A stretch of 32,710 bases of DNA from an uncultured Oscillospiraceae bacterium. GTDB taxonomy: Bacteria; Bacillota; Clostridia; Oscillospirales; Acutalibacteraceae. Position 1 is the stretch's first letter. Each line of letters starts with the position of its first letter. The stretch is from contig CASFRX010000067.1 of assembly GCA_949297075.1 (NCBI GenBank), forward strand, positions 1-32,710, in the 5' to 3' direction. The notes beneath the pieces were generated by a model. It was not told where the DNA came from. It worked only from the letters and a program-made list of their open reading frames with translations, and searched no databases. A program made the position numbers and the translations under genes. This document shows positions 24,674 to 32,710 of this stretch, in pieces.

Positions 24674-26698
24674 ATGAGCAGAAAAATATGGCAAGTAAAT
24701 AAGGTTGATAAAGTTTTAGCCGCTACCCTTGCAGAAAAGCACAACCTTTTTCCCATTGCTGCGCTTATTGCATCCTCCCGTGGAATAGATACCGATGAAA
24801 AGGTCAGAGCTTTCTTTTACGATGAGTTGGACTTCTTTTCACCTTGGGATTTACCCGATATGGAAAAGGCTGTCGAGGCAATAACTCAGGCGCTTGATAA
24901 TTTCGACAGAATAGCAATCTGCGGCGATTATGATGCCGACGGAATAACTGCAACAGCACTGCTCTATTCTTATCTCGAGGAGCAGGGTGCTGATGTGATG
25001 TGCCGTATTCCTGACCGAAGTGAAGGCTATGGTTTGAAATGCGAAGCCATTGATTATTTTGCCGAACAGGGCGTCAAGCTCATTGTTACGGTTGACTGTG
25101 GTATAAACAGCATTGAAGAGGCTGAATACGCAAAACAAAAAGGCATTAAGCTTGTGGTAACCGATCACCACCGCGTCGGTGATATTTTGCCGGATTGCTA
25201 TGCCGTTGTAGACCCGTACCGAGAAGATTGCCGATGCAGGTTTAAAAGCTTTGCCGGCGTAGGCGTTGTTTTTAAGCTCCTTTGTGCTCTTGAGGGCGGA
25301 GATGCAGATTCGATTTTGGAAGCTTACAGCGATATTATTGCTCTTGGTACTATCGGCGATGTTATGCCTCTGATAGATGAGAACAGGCTTATTGTGCGCC
25401 GTGGTGTTGAAATGATAAATAATTCGGAGCGTCCCGGTGTGCTTTCTTTGCGTGAAGCAGCAGGACAGAGCGAAAAGCGTGTAACCTCAGGCTCGCTTGC
25501 GTTTACTTTAATTCCGAGAATTAATGCGGCTGGCCGTATGGGTAATCCAACAAGAGCGCTTAATCTTTTGCTTTGCGACGATTCTGATTTGAGTAGTGAT
25601 TTGGCTGGAGAAATTGATGAAGCCAATGTTCAGCGCCACAAAATTGAGCTTGAAATTTTGGAAGAAATTAAACAAAAATTTATAGACAATCCTTCTCTGA
25701 AATACGATAGAATAATTGTTGTTGACGGAGAAAACTGGCCAAACGGCGTTATCGGCATTGTTGCGGCAAAGCTTGTTGAGATTTTCGGCAAACCTGCCAT
25801 TGTTATAGCTAAAAACGGCGAAGACGCAAGAGGTTCAGGCAGAAGCTTCGAAGGTTTCTCTCTCTACGATGCAATAAAGGCCGCTTCTTCGGTTCTTGAT
25901 CATTTCGGCGGCCACACTTTAGCTGCCGGTATAGGATTAAAATGCGAAAACATTCCGCTTTTCCGAAAAGCTATTAATGAATATGCGGCATCTTTGAAAA
26001 ATCCTGTATATCCTGCTCTGAATATTGATTGTCGCCTGAATCCTGCGGTTATTAATAACGATTTACTCTCAGCTCTTTCTACCCTTGAGCCTTTCGGTGC
26101 GGGTAATTCAGTTCCCGTTTTCGGTCTTTTTTCAATGAAAATAGATGCCGTTCAGGCCGTCAGCGAGGGTAGGCACATCCGTTTGCATCTATCTAAAGGC
26201 GATACCAAAATCTGTGCAATGCGCTTCGGTGTATCGCCCATTGATTTCCCGTTTAAAAAAGGCGATACAGTTGATATTGCAGTTACCGTAGAGGCAAATG
26301 AATACTTGGGTGAAGTTAAACCGAGCGTTCATATTAAATCAGTCAGAGGCTGCGGCATGGATGACTTAGCCGTGCTGAATAACTTCAGCTTATATGGAAA
26401 AATAAGGCGTGGCGAAAAATTAACTGCGGAAGAAAAGCAAATTGCATTGCCGAGCCGTGAGTTTATGCTGAATATTTTCAAGTTTATCAAAAAAATAAAC
26501 TCTTGGAATTACGATTTTGAAACATTGTGTTACCGTTTAGGCGACAACGGTTCTTCTCTTTGCAAGGTTGCTGTTTCAATAGAAGTAATGATAGAATTAG
26601 GTGTTTTAATCAAAGATGAAGACGGCAGTATTACTTTACCGGATGTTCCGGTGAAAGCCGATTTATCTTCTTCCAAGCTACTGAATAATCTGAAATAA
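24674..26698 (+). CDS. recJ: Single-stranded-DNA-specific exonuclease RecJ
   Basis: RecJ degrades single-stranded DNA 5' to 3' in recombination and mismatch repair. The 674-residue protein shows the DHH phosphoesterase motifs GDYDADG (84-90), VDCGIN and TDHH (163-166), a DHHA1 part with SGRSFEGFSLYDAI and HFGGHTLAAGI, and a C-terminal OB-like region. The last 80 residues are extra compared with a minimal RecJ and are common in Firmicutes. The frame opens at a GTG (24665), but AAAAGGGG stands eight bases before this ATG. rel follows after 20 bases. Confidence 0.95.
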   Translation: MSRKIWQVNKVDKVLAATLAEKHNLFPIAALIASSRGIDTDEKVRAFFYDELDFFSPWDLPDMEKAVEAITQALDNFDRIAICGDYDADGITATALLYSYLEEQGADVMCRIPDRSEGYGLKCEAIDYFAEQGVKLIVTVDCGINSIEEAEYAKQKGIKLVVTDHHRVGDILPDCYAVVDPYREDCRCRFKSFAGVGVVFKLLCALEGGDADSILEAYSDIIALGTIGDVMPLIDENRLIVRRGVEMINNSERPGVLSLREAAGQSEKRVTSGSLAFTLIPRINAAGRMGNPTRALNLLLCDDSDLSSDLAGEIDEANVQRHKIELEILEEIKQKFIDNPSLKYDRIIVVDGENWPNGVIGIVAAKLVEIFGKPAIVIAKNGEDARGSGRSFEGFSLYDAIKAASSVLDHFGGHTLAAGIGLKCENIPLFRKAINEYAASLKNPVYPALNIDCRLNPAVINNDLLSALSTLEPFGAGNSVPVFGLFSMKIDAVQAVSEGRHIRLHLSKGDTKICAMRFGVSPIDFPFKKGDTVDIAVTVEANEYLGEVKPSVHIKSVRGCGMDDLAVLNNFSLYGKIRRGEKLTAEEKQIALPSREFMLNIFKFIKKINSWNYDFETLCYRLGDNGSSLCKVAVSIEVMIELGVLIKDEDGSITLPDVPVKADLSSSKLLNNLK

Positions 26699-26718
26699 AT
26701 GCAAAAGGGGGCGTAAAT

Positions 26719-28923
26719 ATGTGTGATACGAAAGATAGTTCTCAATATGATGAAGTTGCCGAAATGTATGCAGATTTTAAAGAATTGATTAAGAGCGTAA
26801 ATTACGATGAAAAATGCATTGAAACTATTGACCGTGCTTTTGAGATGGCAAGAGATGCTCATGACGGTCAGCTTAGGAAATCAGGGCAGCCATATATAAT
26901 TCATCCGATTTCTGTTGCCAAGATTTTGGCTCAAATGGGTATGGATTGCGAATCCCTTTGTGCCGCTCTTTTGCACGATGTTGTTGAAGACACCGAATGC
27001 ACAAGCGAGGATATCGAAAAGAAATTCGGCAAAGAGGTTGCCGCTCTTGTTGACGGTGTTACAAAGCTTGGTAAAGTTACCCTTTCTAACAGAGAAGAGC
27101 AGCAAGCGGAGAACTTAAGAAAAATGCTTATAGCCATGTCCAACGATATCAGGGTTATTATCATTAAGCTTGCTGACAGACTTCACAATATGCGCACTCT
27201 TAACTTTATGAAAGAGCAAAAAAGGCGAGATATTGCAAGAGAAACTCTTGAAATTTATGCGCCTATTGCTCACCGCCTCGGTATCCGACCTATTAAGGTT
27301 GAATTGGAGGACCTTGCAATCAGCTATCTTGATGAGGTGGGATATAAAGAGATTGAACAAAATCTTGCCAATCAGTTAACTCAGCGCAATGAATTTATCG
27401 CTAATATCAGAGGTAGAATTGTTGAGCGCATTGCAGAAACAGGTATTGAAGCCAAGATTGACGGCAGAATCAAGAGCGTTCACGGCATATACCGCAAAAT
27501 GTATATGCAAAATAAAACCTTTGACGAAATTTACGATATTTACGCATTCAGAATAATTGTTGATACGGTTATTGATTGTTATAACTGCCTCGGTGTAATT
27601 CACGATATGTTCAAGCCTCTTCCAGGCAGATTTAAGGACTATATCTCAACTCCGAAGCCGAATATGTATCAGTCTTTGCATACAACAGTTATCGGCAAAG
27701 AGGGAATACCCTTTGAGGTGCAAATCAGAACCCATGAAATGCATCATACTGCAGAGTACGGTATCGCCGCTCACTGGAAATACAAGCTCAATATGTCAGG
27801 CGGCAAGAATACATTTGACGAGCGTCTTGCCTGGGTAAGACAGCTGCTTGAAAGCCACGATGAAACCGCAGGCGTAGATGATATTGTCAACACAATTAAA
27901 ACCGACCTTGTCGTTGATGATGTTTATGTTTTCACACCTAAAGGTGATGTTAAAAACCTGCCTGTTGGCGCAACTGTTATCGACTTTGCTTATGCAATTC
28001 ACTCCGCCGTCGGCAATAAAATGACGGGCGCTAAGGTTGACGGCAGAATAGTTCCTATCGACTATTGCGTGCAAAACGGCGAAATTGTTGATATCATCAC
28101 TACTTCTCAGCCGGGTAAAGGACCCAGCCGAGATTGGCTCAATATTGTAAAAACAAGCGAAGCTCGAAGCAAAATCCGTGCATGGTTCAAAAAAGAGCGC
28201 CGTGAGGAGAATATTGAGCAAGGTAAAGAACAGCTTGAAAGAGAATTTAAGCGCGCCTTAATCCGCTTGCCCGAAGAAGAGCGTGAAGCCTTCATTTTAA
28301 AAATTGCCGAGCGTCAGCGATGCAACACTATTGAAGATTTTTATGCAGCTATCGGCTACGGCGGCATTTCACTTGCTAAAATCATGCCGAGAATTAAGGA
28401 CGATTTCAATAAGCTTGTTTCCTCCAAAAAGATTCAAGCTCCTGTTGAAGCTCCTAAAAAGCGTGTAAAGAGCAGTGAGGGCGTTGTTATCGAGGGTATT
28501 GATAACTGCCTTGTCAAGTTTGCCCATTGCTGTAATCCGCTTCCCGGCGACCAGATTATCGGCTTTATCACAAGAGGTCACGGAGTTTCCGTTCATTCGA
28601 GAAGCTGCACTAATGTGCCTGCTGATATTGAGCACTGTGCCGAGCCCTACAGATGGCTCAATGCCTATTGGGATAAAGGCGTTAAAGAAGAATACAATGC
28701 TAACCTGCTCATTACAGGCATTGACAGAATCGGTATTCTTGCCGATATTTCCGTCATGCTCAGCAATATCAGAGTCCTTATAACAAATATCACCTCTCGC
28801 TCTCTGAAAGACGGTACATTTATTATGACTTGCACTATCTATGTTGACGGTATTGAGCATTTGAAGAGCGTAATTTCCAAAATCGAAAAGATAGACGGCG
28901 TGTTAAAGGTCGAAAGAAAGTAA
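26719..28923 (+). CDS. rel: Bifunctional (p)ppGpp synthetase/hydrolase
   Basis: Rel makes and degrades the alarmone (p)ppGpp in the stringent response. The 734-residue protein has an HD hydrolase domain with HDGQ, HP and LLHDVVEDT (H86, D87) intact, a synthetase domain with RFKDYIS (304-310), a TGS domain (about 402-461, VYVFTPKGDV), a conserved Cys-rich region (AHCCNPLPGD) and a C-terminal ACT domain. The RxKD form of the synthetase loop is typical of bifunctional enzymes rather than RelA. AAAGGGGG precedes the ATG. The order rel-dtd-MBL-hemZ is widespread in Firmicutes. Confidence 0.96.
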   Translation: MCDTKDSSQYDEVAEMYADFKELIKSVNYDEKCIETIDRAFEMARDAHDGQLRKSGQPYIIHPISVAKILAQMGMDCESLCAALLHDVVEDTECTSEDIEKKFGKEVAALVDGVTKLGKVTLSNREEQQAENLRKMLIAMSNDIRVIIIKLADRLHNMRTLNFMKEQKRRDIARETLEIYAPIAHRLGIRPIKVELEDLAISYLDEVGYKEIEQNLANQLTQRNEFIANIRGRIVERIAETGIEAKIDGRIKSVHGIYRKMYMQNKTFDEIYDIYAFRIIVDTVIDCYNCLGVIHDMFKPLPGRFKDYISTPKPNMYQSLHTTVIGKEGIPFEVQIRTHEMHHTAEYGIAAHWKYKLNMSGGKNTFDERLAWVRQLLESHDETAGVDDIVNTIKTDLVVDDVYVFTPKGDVKNLPVGATVIDFAYAIHSAVGNKMTGAKVDGRIVPIDYCVQNGEIVDIITTSQPGKGPSRDWLNIVKTSEARSKIRAWFKKERREENIEQGKEQLEREFKRALIRLPEEEREAFILKIAERQRCNTIEDFYAAIGYGGISLAKIMPRIKDDFNKLVSSKKIQAPVEAPKKRVKSSEGVVIEGIDNCLVKFAHCCNPLPGDQIIGFITRGHGVSVHSRSCTNVPADIEHCAEPYRWLNAYWDKGVKEEYNANLLITGIDRIGILADISVMLSNIRVLITNITSRSLKDGTFIMTCTIYVDGIEHLKSVISKIEKIDGVLKVERK

Positions 28924-28935
28924 AAAGGAAAAATT

Positions 28936-29397
28936 ATGAAAGCAGTAATTCAAAGAGTAAAAAAAGCAAATGTCAGCGTTGACGGGAATATTGTCGGTCA
29001 AATTGAGCAGGGTTATTTAATATTGCTTGGCGTTATGGACGGCGATACGCTTAATGATGCTGAAGTTCTTGCAGCAAAAACAGCTAAACTGCGTATTTTT
29101 GAAGACGAAAACGGCAAAATGAATTTATCTGTTAATGATATAGGCGGTTCAGCCCTTGTTGTGTCTCAGTTTACTCTTTGCGCTGACTGTAAGAAAGGCA
29201 ACAGACCATCGTTTACCCTTTCTGCACCACCTGATACAGCAAATGAGCTGTATGAAAAGTATTCTCAGCTCCTGCGAGATAACGGGATTAACAGTGTTGA
29301 AAACGGTGTTTTCGGCGCAGATATGCAGGTTTCGTTAATTAACGACGGTCCTGTTACGATAGTTTTAGATACTGATGTTTGGAGGAAGCAGAGTTGA
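28936..29397 (+). CDS. dtd: D-aminoacyl-tRNA deacylase
   Basis: Dtd removes D-amino acids and glycine mischarged on tRNA. The 153-residue protein is full length, with [17 protein letters not shown] at the start, the active-site SQFTLCAD motif and the cross-subunit NDGPVTI motif. The Gly-cisPro part of the site is intact. AAGGAAA precedes the ATG. The last codons contain the ribosome binding site of the next gene, whose TTG overlaps this stop, so the two are coupled. Confidence 0.96.
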   Translation: MKAVIQRVKKANVSVDGNIVGQIEQGYLILLGVMDGDTLNDAEVLAAKTAKLRIFEDENGKMNLSVNDIGGSALVVSQFTLCADCKKGNRPSFTLSAPPDTANELYEKYSQLLRDNGINSVENGVFGADMQVSLINDGPVTIVLDTDVWRKQS

Positions 29398-30020
29398 ATA
29401 TTCAATGTTTTCCGTTGGGTGAAATTGCGGCAAATTGCTATTTAGTCACAGATGAAATTACTAAACAGGCGCTTGTTATCGACCCGGGTGTGCCATCAGA
29501 TGAACTCAGCGAAGCACTCTTGGGCTTTGAGCTAAAATATATTCTGCTGACCCATGGCCATTTTGACCATATTTACGGCAGCGCTTCACTCAAAGACCTT
29601 TACCCGGGTGCTAAAATATGTATTCATAAAGCTGATGAAAAATGCTTAAATGATCCTGAATGGAATCTTGTAGGAGATTACAGCGGAAGCTTGCCTGAGA
29701 TTAAGGCAGATGTTTTACTCAACGATGGCGATGAGCTTGAATTTGCCGATACAGCATTTAAAGTGCTTCATACACCGGGACATTCTCTCGGCTCGGTTTG
29801 TTTTGTTGACGAAAAGAATAAAATTATTTTCAGCGGAGACACTTTATTCTGTCTTACAGTGGGCAGAACCGACTTTATTGGCGGCAGTTTTGAGGATATG
29901 ATGGATTCTGTCAAAAAGCTCTCTCTTTTTGCTGATGAATTTACCGTCTATCCCGGTCACAATCGTTCAACAACTATAGGCTTTGAGCGAAAGAGAAACA
30001 GATATATGAGGAAGCTTTAA
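29394..30020 (+). CDS. MBL-fold metallohydrolase (glyoxalase II-like)
   Basis: The 208-residue protein has the metallo-beta-lactamase fold with THGHFDH (53-59, metal ligands H54, H56, D58, H59), [16 protein letters not shown] and VYPGHN. It resembles YqgX/YcbL, small glyoxalase II-like hydrolases; the substrate is unknown because the glutathione-binding C-terminal domain is absent. The start is TTG: GGAGG (29381-29385) stands eight bases upstream, and the protein then begins [18 protein letters not shown] as in relatives. A TTG at 29379 touches that ribosome binding site and is rejected. The stop overlaps the hemZ ATG by one base (TAATG). Confidence 0.92.
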   Translation: MNIQCFPLGEIAANCYLVTDEITKQALVIDPGVPSDELSEALLGFELKYILLTHGHFDHIYGSASLKDLYPGAKICIHKADEKCLNDPEWNLVGDYSGSLPEIKADVLLNDGDELEFADTAFKVLHTPGHSLGSVCFVDEKNKIIFSGDTLFCLTVGRTDFIGGSFEDMMDSVKKLSLFADEFTVYPGHNRSTTIGFERKRNRYMRKL

Positions 30021-31486
30021 TGTTTGTTTACATTTTAGACCATAAATTCCATTTTGAAACCGAAAATCTCTGCCGTATGTTTTATCCCAACAGTGAAATC
30101 AAGCTCAAATACGAGCTTGATGAATATGACGGAGATAAAATTATTACTCAGCTTTTAAATAAAGGCGATGTAACCGAGCTTAGCGCAAAGGCTGATATCG
30201 GCGGAAAAACTGCTCATCACAGCAAAGCCCTGACCGATTACACCGATGAGGCCGGGGAGTATAATTTAGCTCTTTGCGTCTTTGAATGTCTTAGAGAAAT
30301 TACAGGATATACGCCTGCCTGGGGCTTGCTTACAGGCGTCAGACCCTCAAAGCTTATGAATAAACTCATGCTCAGTTTAGGCAAAGAGGAAGCAAAGGAA
30401 TATTTTGAAAATAAGCTCCTCGTTAGCAAAGCAAAAACACAGTTGGCTCAGGATGTTGCTTTAGCGCAAACCTCAGCTATGGAAATGAGTAAGCCTAATT
30501 CGTTCAGCCTTTATGTTTCGATTCCTTTTTGCCCCAGCAGATGCAGTTATTGCTCCTTTGTTTCACATTCAATTACAAACAGTAATGCAAAAAAGCTTTT
30601 TGAGCCGTATTTGGATAATCTCGTTAAAGAAATTGAATTGACGGGAAAAATTGCGGCTGAAAATAAATTACGCCTTGAAAGTGTATATTTTGGCGGAGGT
30701 ACTCCGGGAATTTTGAGCGCAGAGCAAAGCGAAAGGCTGATTACTGCAATTAAACACAGCTTTGATTTATCAACCTGCCGTGAGTTCACTTTTGAATCAG
30801 GCAGGGCAGATGTTACAACATCCGAAAAGCTTGAAACGCTTAAAAAGTGCTCAGTTGACAGAATAAGCATTAATCCTCAAACCTTTAATGACGATGTGCT
30901 CCGAGAAATCGGGCGCAAGCATACTGCTAAACAAGCAGTTGAGGCTTATAATCTTGCTAAACAGACAGGATTTGACAGCATCAATATGGATTTGATTGCA
31001 GGATTACCCGGTGATACACTTGAAAGCTTTAAAAATTCAGTTAACACAGCAATTAATTTGAAAGCTGAAAATATAACCGTACATTCGCTGGCTCTAAAGC
31101 GTTCAAGCACCCTTGTAATGCACGATAATGCAGCGCTCTCCCAGGACAGCGCTGCAGAGAAAATGATTGATTACTCCATTTCTGCCCTTAAGGCAGTAGG
31201 GTATATCCCTTATTATATGTACCGACAGAGCAGATGCGTCGGAAACCTTGAAAATGTGGGTTGGTGTTTGCCGCAAGAAGAATGTATTTATAATATATAC
31301 ATGATGGAAGAAATACATACGGTGCTAGCCGTCGGCGCAGGCGCAGTAACTAAGCTTAAAGCGCCGAATGAAAATTATATTGAACGAATTTTTAACTATA
31401 AATACCCTTATGAATATAATTCCAGATTTGATACTCTCATGGAAAGAAAAAACAGAATAACTGAGTTTTATTCAACATACAATTAA
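30020..31486 (+). CDS. hemZ: Radical SAM coproporphyrinogen III dehydrogenase-like protein HemZ
   Basis: HemZ belongs to the HemN-like radical SAM enzymes. The 488-residue protein has an N-terminal region (1-160) typical of HemZ, then the radical SAM cluster CPSRCSYC (C171, C175, C178), the glycine-rich YFGGGTPG and the NMDLIAGLPGD motif. A role in haem synthesis is doubtful here: no other haem gene is in the window, and HemN-like relatives include haem chaperones and methyltransferases. It is part of the conserved rel-dtd-MBL-hemZ row and starts in a TAATG overlap. Confidence 0.9.
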   Translation: MFVYILDHKFHFETENLCRMFYPNSEIKLKYELDEYDGDKIITQLLNKGDVTELSAKADIGGKTAHHSKALTDYTDEAGEYNLALCVFECLREITGYTPAWGLLTGVRPSKLMNKLMLSLGKEEAKEYFENKLLVSKAKTQLAQDVALAQTSAMEMSKPNSFSLYVSIPFCPSRCSYCSFVSHSITNSNAKKLFEPYLDNLVKEIELTGKIAAENKLRLESVYFGGGTPGILSAEQSERLITAIKHSFDLSTCREFTFESGRADVTTSEKLETLKKCSVDRISINPQTFNDDVLREIGRKHTAKQAVEAYNLAKQTGFDSINMDLIAGLPGDTLESFKNSVNTAINLKAENITVHSLALKRSSTLVMHDNAALSQDSAAEKMIDYSISALKAVGYIPYYMYRQSRCVGNLENVGWCLPQEECIYNIYMMEEIHTVLAVGAGAVTKLKAPNENYIERIFNYKYPYEYNSRFDTLMERKNRITEFYSTYN

Positions 31487-31505
31487 TGTATCGCAGTTAT
31501 TTTAC

Positions 31506-31532
31506 GGAGGTTATATGCTTTGGCTGAAGTAA
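31506..31532 (+). promoter_or_regulatory. Ribosome binding site shared by a TTG start and a five-codon minicistron
   Basis: GGAGG (31506-31510) stands nine bases before the kinase TTG at 31520 and four before an out-of-frame ATG at 31515. That ATG opens a five-codon reading frame (M-L-W-L-K) ending at TAA 31530-31532, across the kinase start. Confidence 0.55.
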
Positions 31533-32452
31533 TAAATACACTAACAAAAATAAATGAGCTTGCTGTCAATGATACTCAGCAGTTTATCAGCATAGCAGAA
31601 AATAGATACTATGAATCCCTTGACGCTATAGTTAGCAGGATATGTAAAAATCCTGAAATTGAAATTGTGTTGCTTGCCGGACCCAGCTCATCGGGCAAAA
31701 CCACAACTGCAAATAAAATCAACGAAAAGCTTGCCGCATGCGGACATAAAGCTTATACAATTTCCTTAGATGATTTTTACCGCAACGCAAAGAATGCAAT
31801 TATTAATGAAGAAACAGGCAAGCCTGATTATGAATCGGTAAATTCTTTGCAGCTGGATTTGCTTTCGGCTGTGCTCAAAAGGCTTGTTGAAGACCGTAAA
31901 TCTTTTATTCCTCGCTATGATTTTGAAAGCGGAATACGAACAGATAAAGCCTTTGAAATCGAATTGGAAGAGGGCGATGTTGTAATATTGGAGGGTCTTC
32001 ATGCTTTGAATCCCATTATTTATTCAGCTTTGCCCTCAGACGCTTTACTGAAAATTTATATCAGCGTTTCAACCCGTATTTATGACGATGAAGGTCATGT
32101 GCTTTTGACTAAGCGTGATTTAAGGCTGGTAAGAAGAACTGTTCGTGATTATCAATTCAGAAGCAGTTCCGTTGAAAACACTTTTGATATGTGGGACGAT
32201 GTCCTTGACGGCGAAAATAAATATCTTGCGCCCTTTAAATACTGTGCAGATATTTTGATAGATTCCATACACAATTATGAGCCTTGTGTTTTTAAAAATG
32301 AAGCTTTAGAGCTTTTTAAGGCAGTTGAACAAGACAGCGTTTGGTATAATGAAACTCAGCGGTTATCAAACAAGCTGTTAAGGTTTAACACCATACCTCG
32401 TGATGCGGTGCCTCAAACATCATTGCTTAGAGAATTCTTAGGCAAAAAATAA
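31520..32452 (+). CDS. Uridine kinase-like P-loop nucleoside kinase
   Basis: The 310-residue protein belongs to the phosphoribulokinase/uridine kinase superfamily. Walker A is GPSSSGKT (54-61), followed by the SLDDFYRN lid-side motif, RYDFESG, a VVILEGLHALNP Walker B-like strand and an RDYQFRSS segment. Longer relatives in Clostridia carry an N-terminal TGS domain fused to the kinase; this form lacks it. The start is a TTG nine bases after GGAGG: the frame is in phase with hemZ and has no ATG or GTG between the hemZ stop and this codon. It is likely to phosphorylate a nucleoside, perhaps uridine or cytidine; the exact substrate is not readable. Confidence 0.85.
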   Translation: MAEVINTLTKINELAVNDTQQFISIAENRYYESLDAIVSRICKNPEIEIVLLAGPSSSGKTTTANKINEKLAACGHKAYTISLDDFYRNAKNAIINEETGKPDYESVNSLQLDLLSAVLKRLVEDRKSFIPRYDFESGIRTDKAFEIELEEGDVVILEGLHALNPIIYSALPSDALLKIYISVSTRIYDDEGHVLLTKRDLRLVRRTVRDYQFRSSSVENTFDMWDDVLDGENKYLAPFKYCADILIDSIHNYEPCVFKNEALELFKAVEQDSVWYNETQRLSNKLLRFNTIPRDAVPQTSLLREFLGKK

Positions 32453-32467
32453 AAAGGAAGTGTTACT

Positions 32468-32710
32468 TTGAGTGAACAAAAAACAGTAAAAGGTCAGTCA
32501 ATGCTCAACGGCGCACTGATTCTTGTTGTTGCTACATTAATTGTTAAAGTAATCGGTGCAATTTATAAAATTCCGCTTACCGCTTTGATAGGAGAGGTGG
32601 GCAGAGGCTATTTCAGCTCAGCTTACGAGATTTACACACCCATTTATGCAATATCTATGGCAGGTTTGCCCGTTGCTGTTTCTAAAATGGTTTCGGAAAG
32701 TGTAACTCTC
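32468..32710 (+). CDS. MurJ/SpoVB-type polysaccharide flippase, N-terminal end (partial)
   Basis: The first 81 residues are visible and the gene runs off the window. The N-terminus has a short polar lead, a membrane helix (about 14-30), then GAIYKIPLTALIG and a helix containing YEIYTPIYAISMAGLPVAV. This pattern is the start of MOP-superfamily lipid-linked oligosaccharide flippases annotated as stage V sporulation protein B or putative polysaccharide transporters. The start is TTG, seven bases after AGGAAG. SpoVB and MurJ types cannot be told apart from this much sequence. Confidence 0.8.
   Translation, partial: MSEQKTVKGQSMLNGALILVVATLIVKVIGAIYKIPLTALIGEVGRGYFSSAYEIYTPIYAISMAGLPVAVSKMVSESVTL

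Noticed and set aside
28369..28860. 163-codon open frame on the minus strand within rel
   Set aside because: Antisense to the conserved C-terminal half of Rel; no family resemblance.
1..32710. CRISPR arrays, tRNA or rRNA genes, insertion sequences, phage genes
   Set aside because: No repeat-spacer pattern, no tRNA-like cloverleaf, no transposase or phage motif was noticed on either strand; gaps are too short to hide them.

Overview
This is a chromosomal stretch that looks like an anaerobic, probably spore-forming, Gram-positive member of the Clostridia (an Oscillospirales/Ruminococcaceae-like genome is my best guess). Reasons: class B aspartate transcarbamylase with a PyrI subunit, the c-di-AMP receptor DarA, a bifunctional Rel, the gene order rel-dtd-MBL-hemZ, a CwlD-type amidase, a SpoVB/MurJ-type flippase, strong AGGAGG-like ribosome binding sites and frequent TTG starts. 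I see no rRNA, tRNA, CRISPR array, insertion sequence or prophage. Genes are packed: no gap reaches 300 bases; the longest are about 150 bases and hold promoters or terminators.

Layout. (1) 1-2910, plus strand: the end of a pyrimidine operon, pyrD(partial)-pyrF-pyrE-pyrB-pyrI, closed by a strong terminator. (2) 2932-7143, minus strand: a promoter, then a secreted calcineurin-like phosphoesterase, a secreted neutral-ceramidase-like protein, and ackA. (3) 7147-10367, minus: a promoter, then an ABC exporter with an unusual N-terminal extension and zinc ribbon, a DUF1854 protein, and the c-di-AMP receptor darA, ending in a terminator. (4) 10389-14247, minus: L-arabinose catabolism, araD-araA plus an MFS (GPH-type) sugar transporter that has its own promoter; araB is not here. 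(5) 14232-16376: proB-proA (minus), divergent from an alanine aminotransferase (plus) through two consensus promoters whose -35 boxes lie in a perfect 10-bp inverted repeat. (6) 17622-17933, minus: a small membrane protein resembling the BofC C-terminal domain. (7) 18034-24600, plus: class A penicillin-binding protein, ruvX, VanZ-family protein, cwlD, radA and a DUF6873-like protein, ending in a terminator. (8) 24605-32710, plus: recJ, rel, dtd, an MBL-fold hydrolase, hemZ, a uridine-kinase-like gene and the start of a spoVB/murJ-type flippase.

Most of the window is housekeeping: pyrimidine and proline synthesis, acetate formation, cell wall assembly, DNA repair, alarmone control and D-aminoacyl-tRNA editing. 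The parts least explained by known biology are the ABC exporter/DUF1854/DarA operon, which may tie an unknown export process to c-di-AMP, and the secreted phosphoesterase/ceramidase-like pair, in which both enzymes appear to deviate at a catalytic or metal-binding motif. At regulatory scale, the hairpin between a possible Shine-Dalgarno and the ruvX start, the shared -35 inverted repeat, and a five-codon minicistron over the TTG start of the kinase gene deserve a look. Family assignments come from reading motifs, not from database searches.
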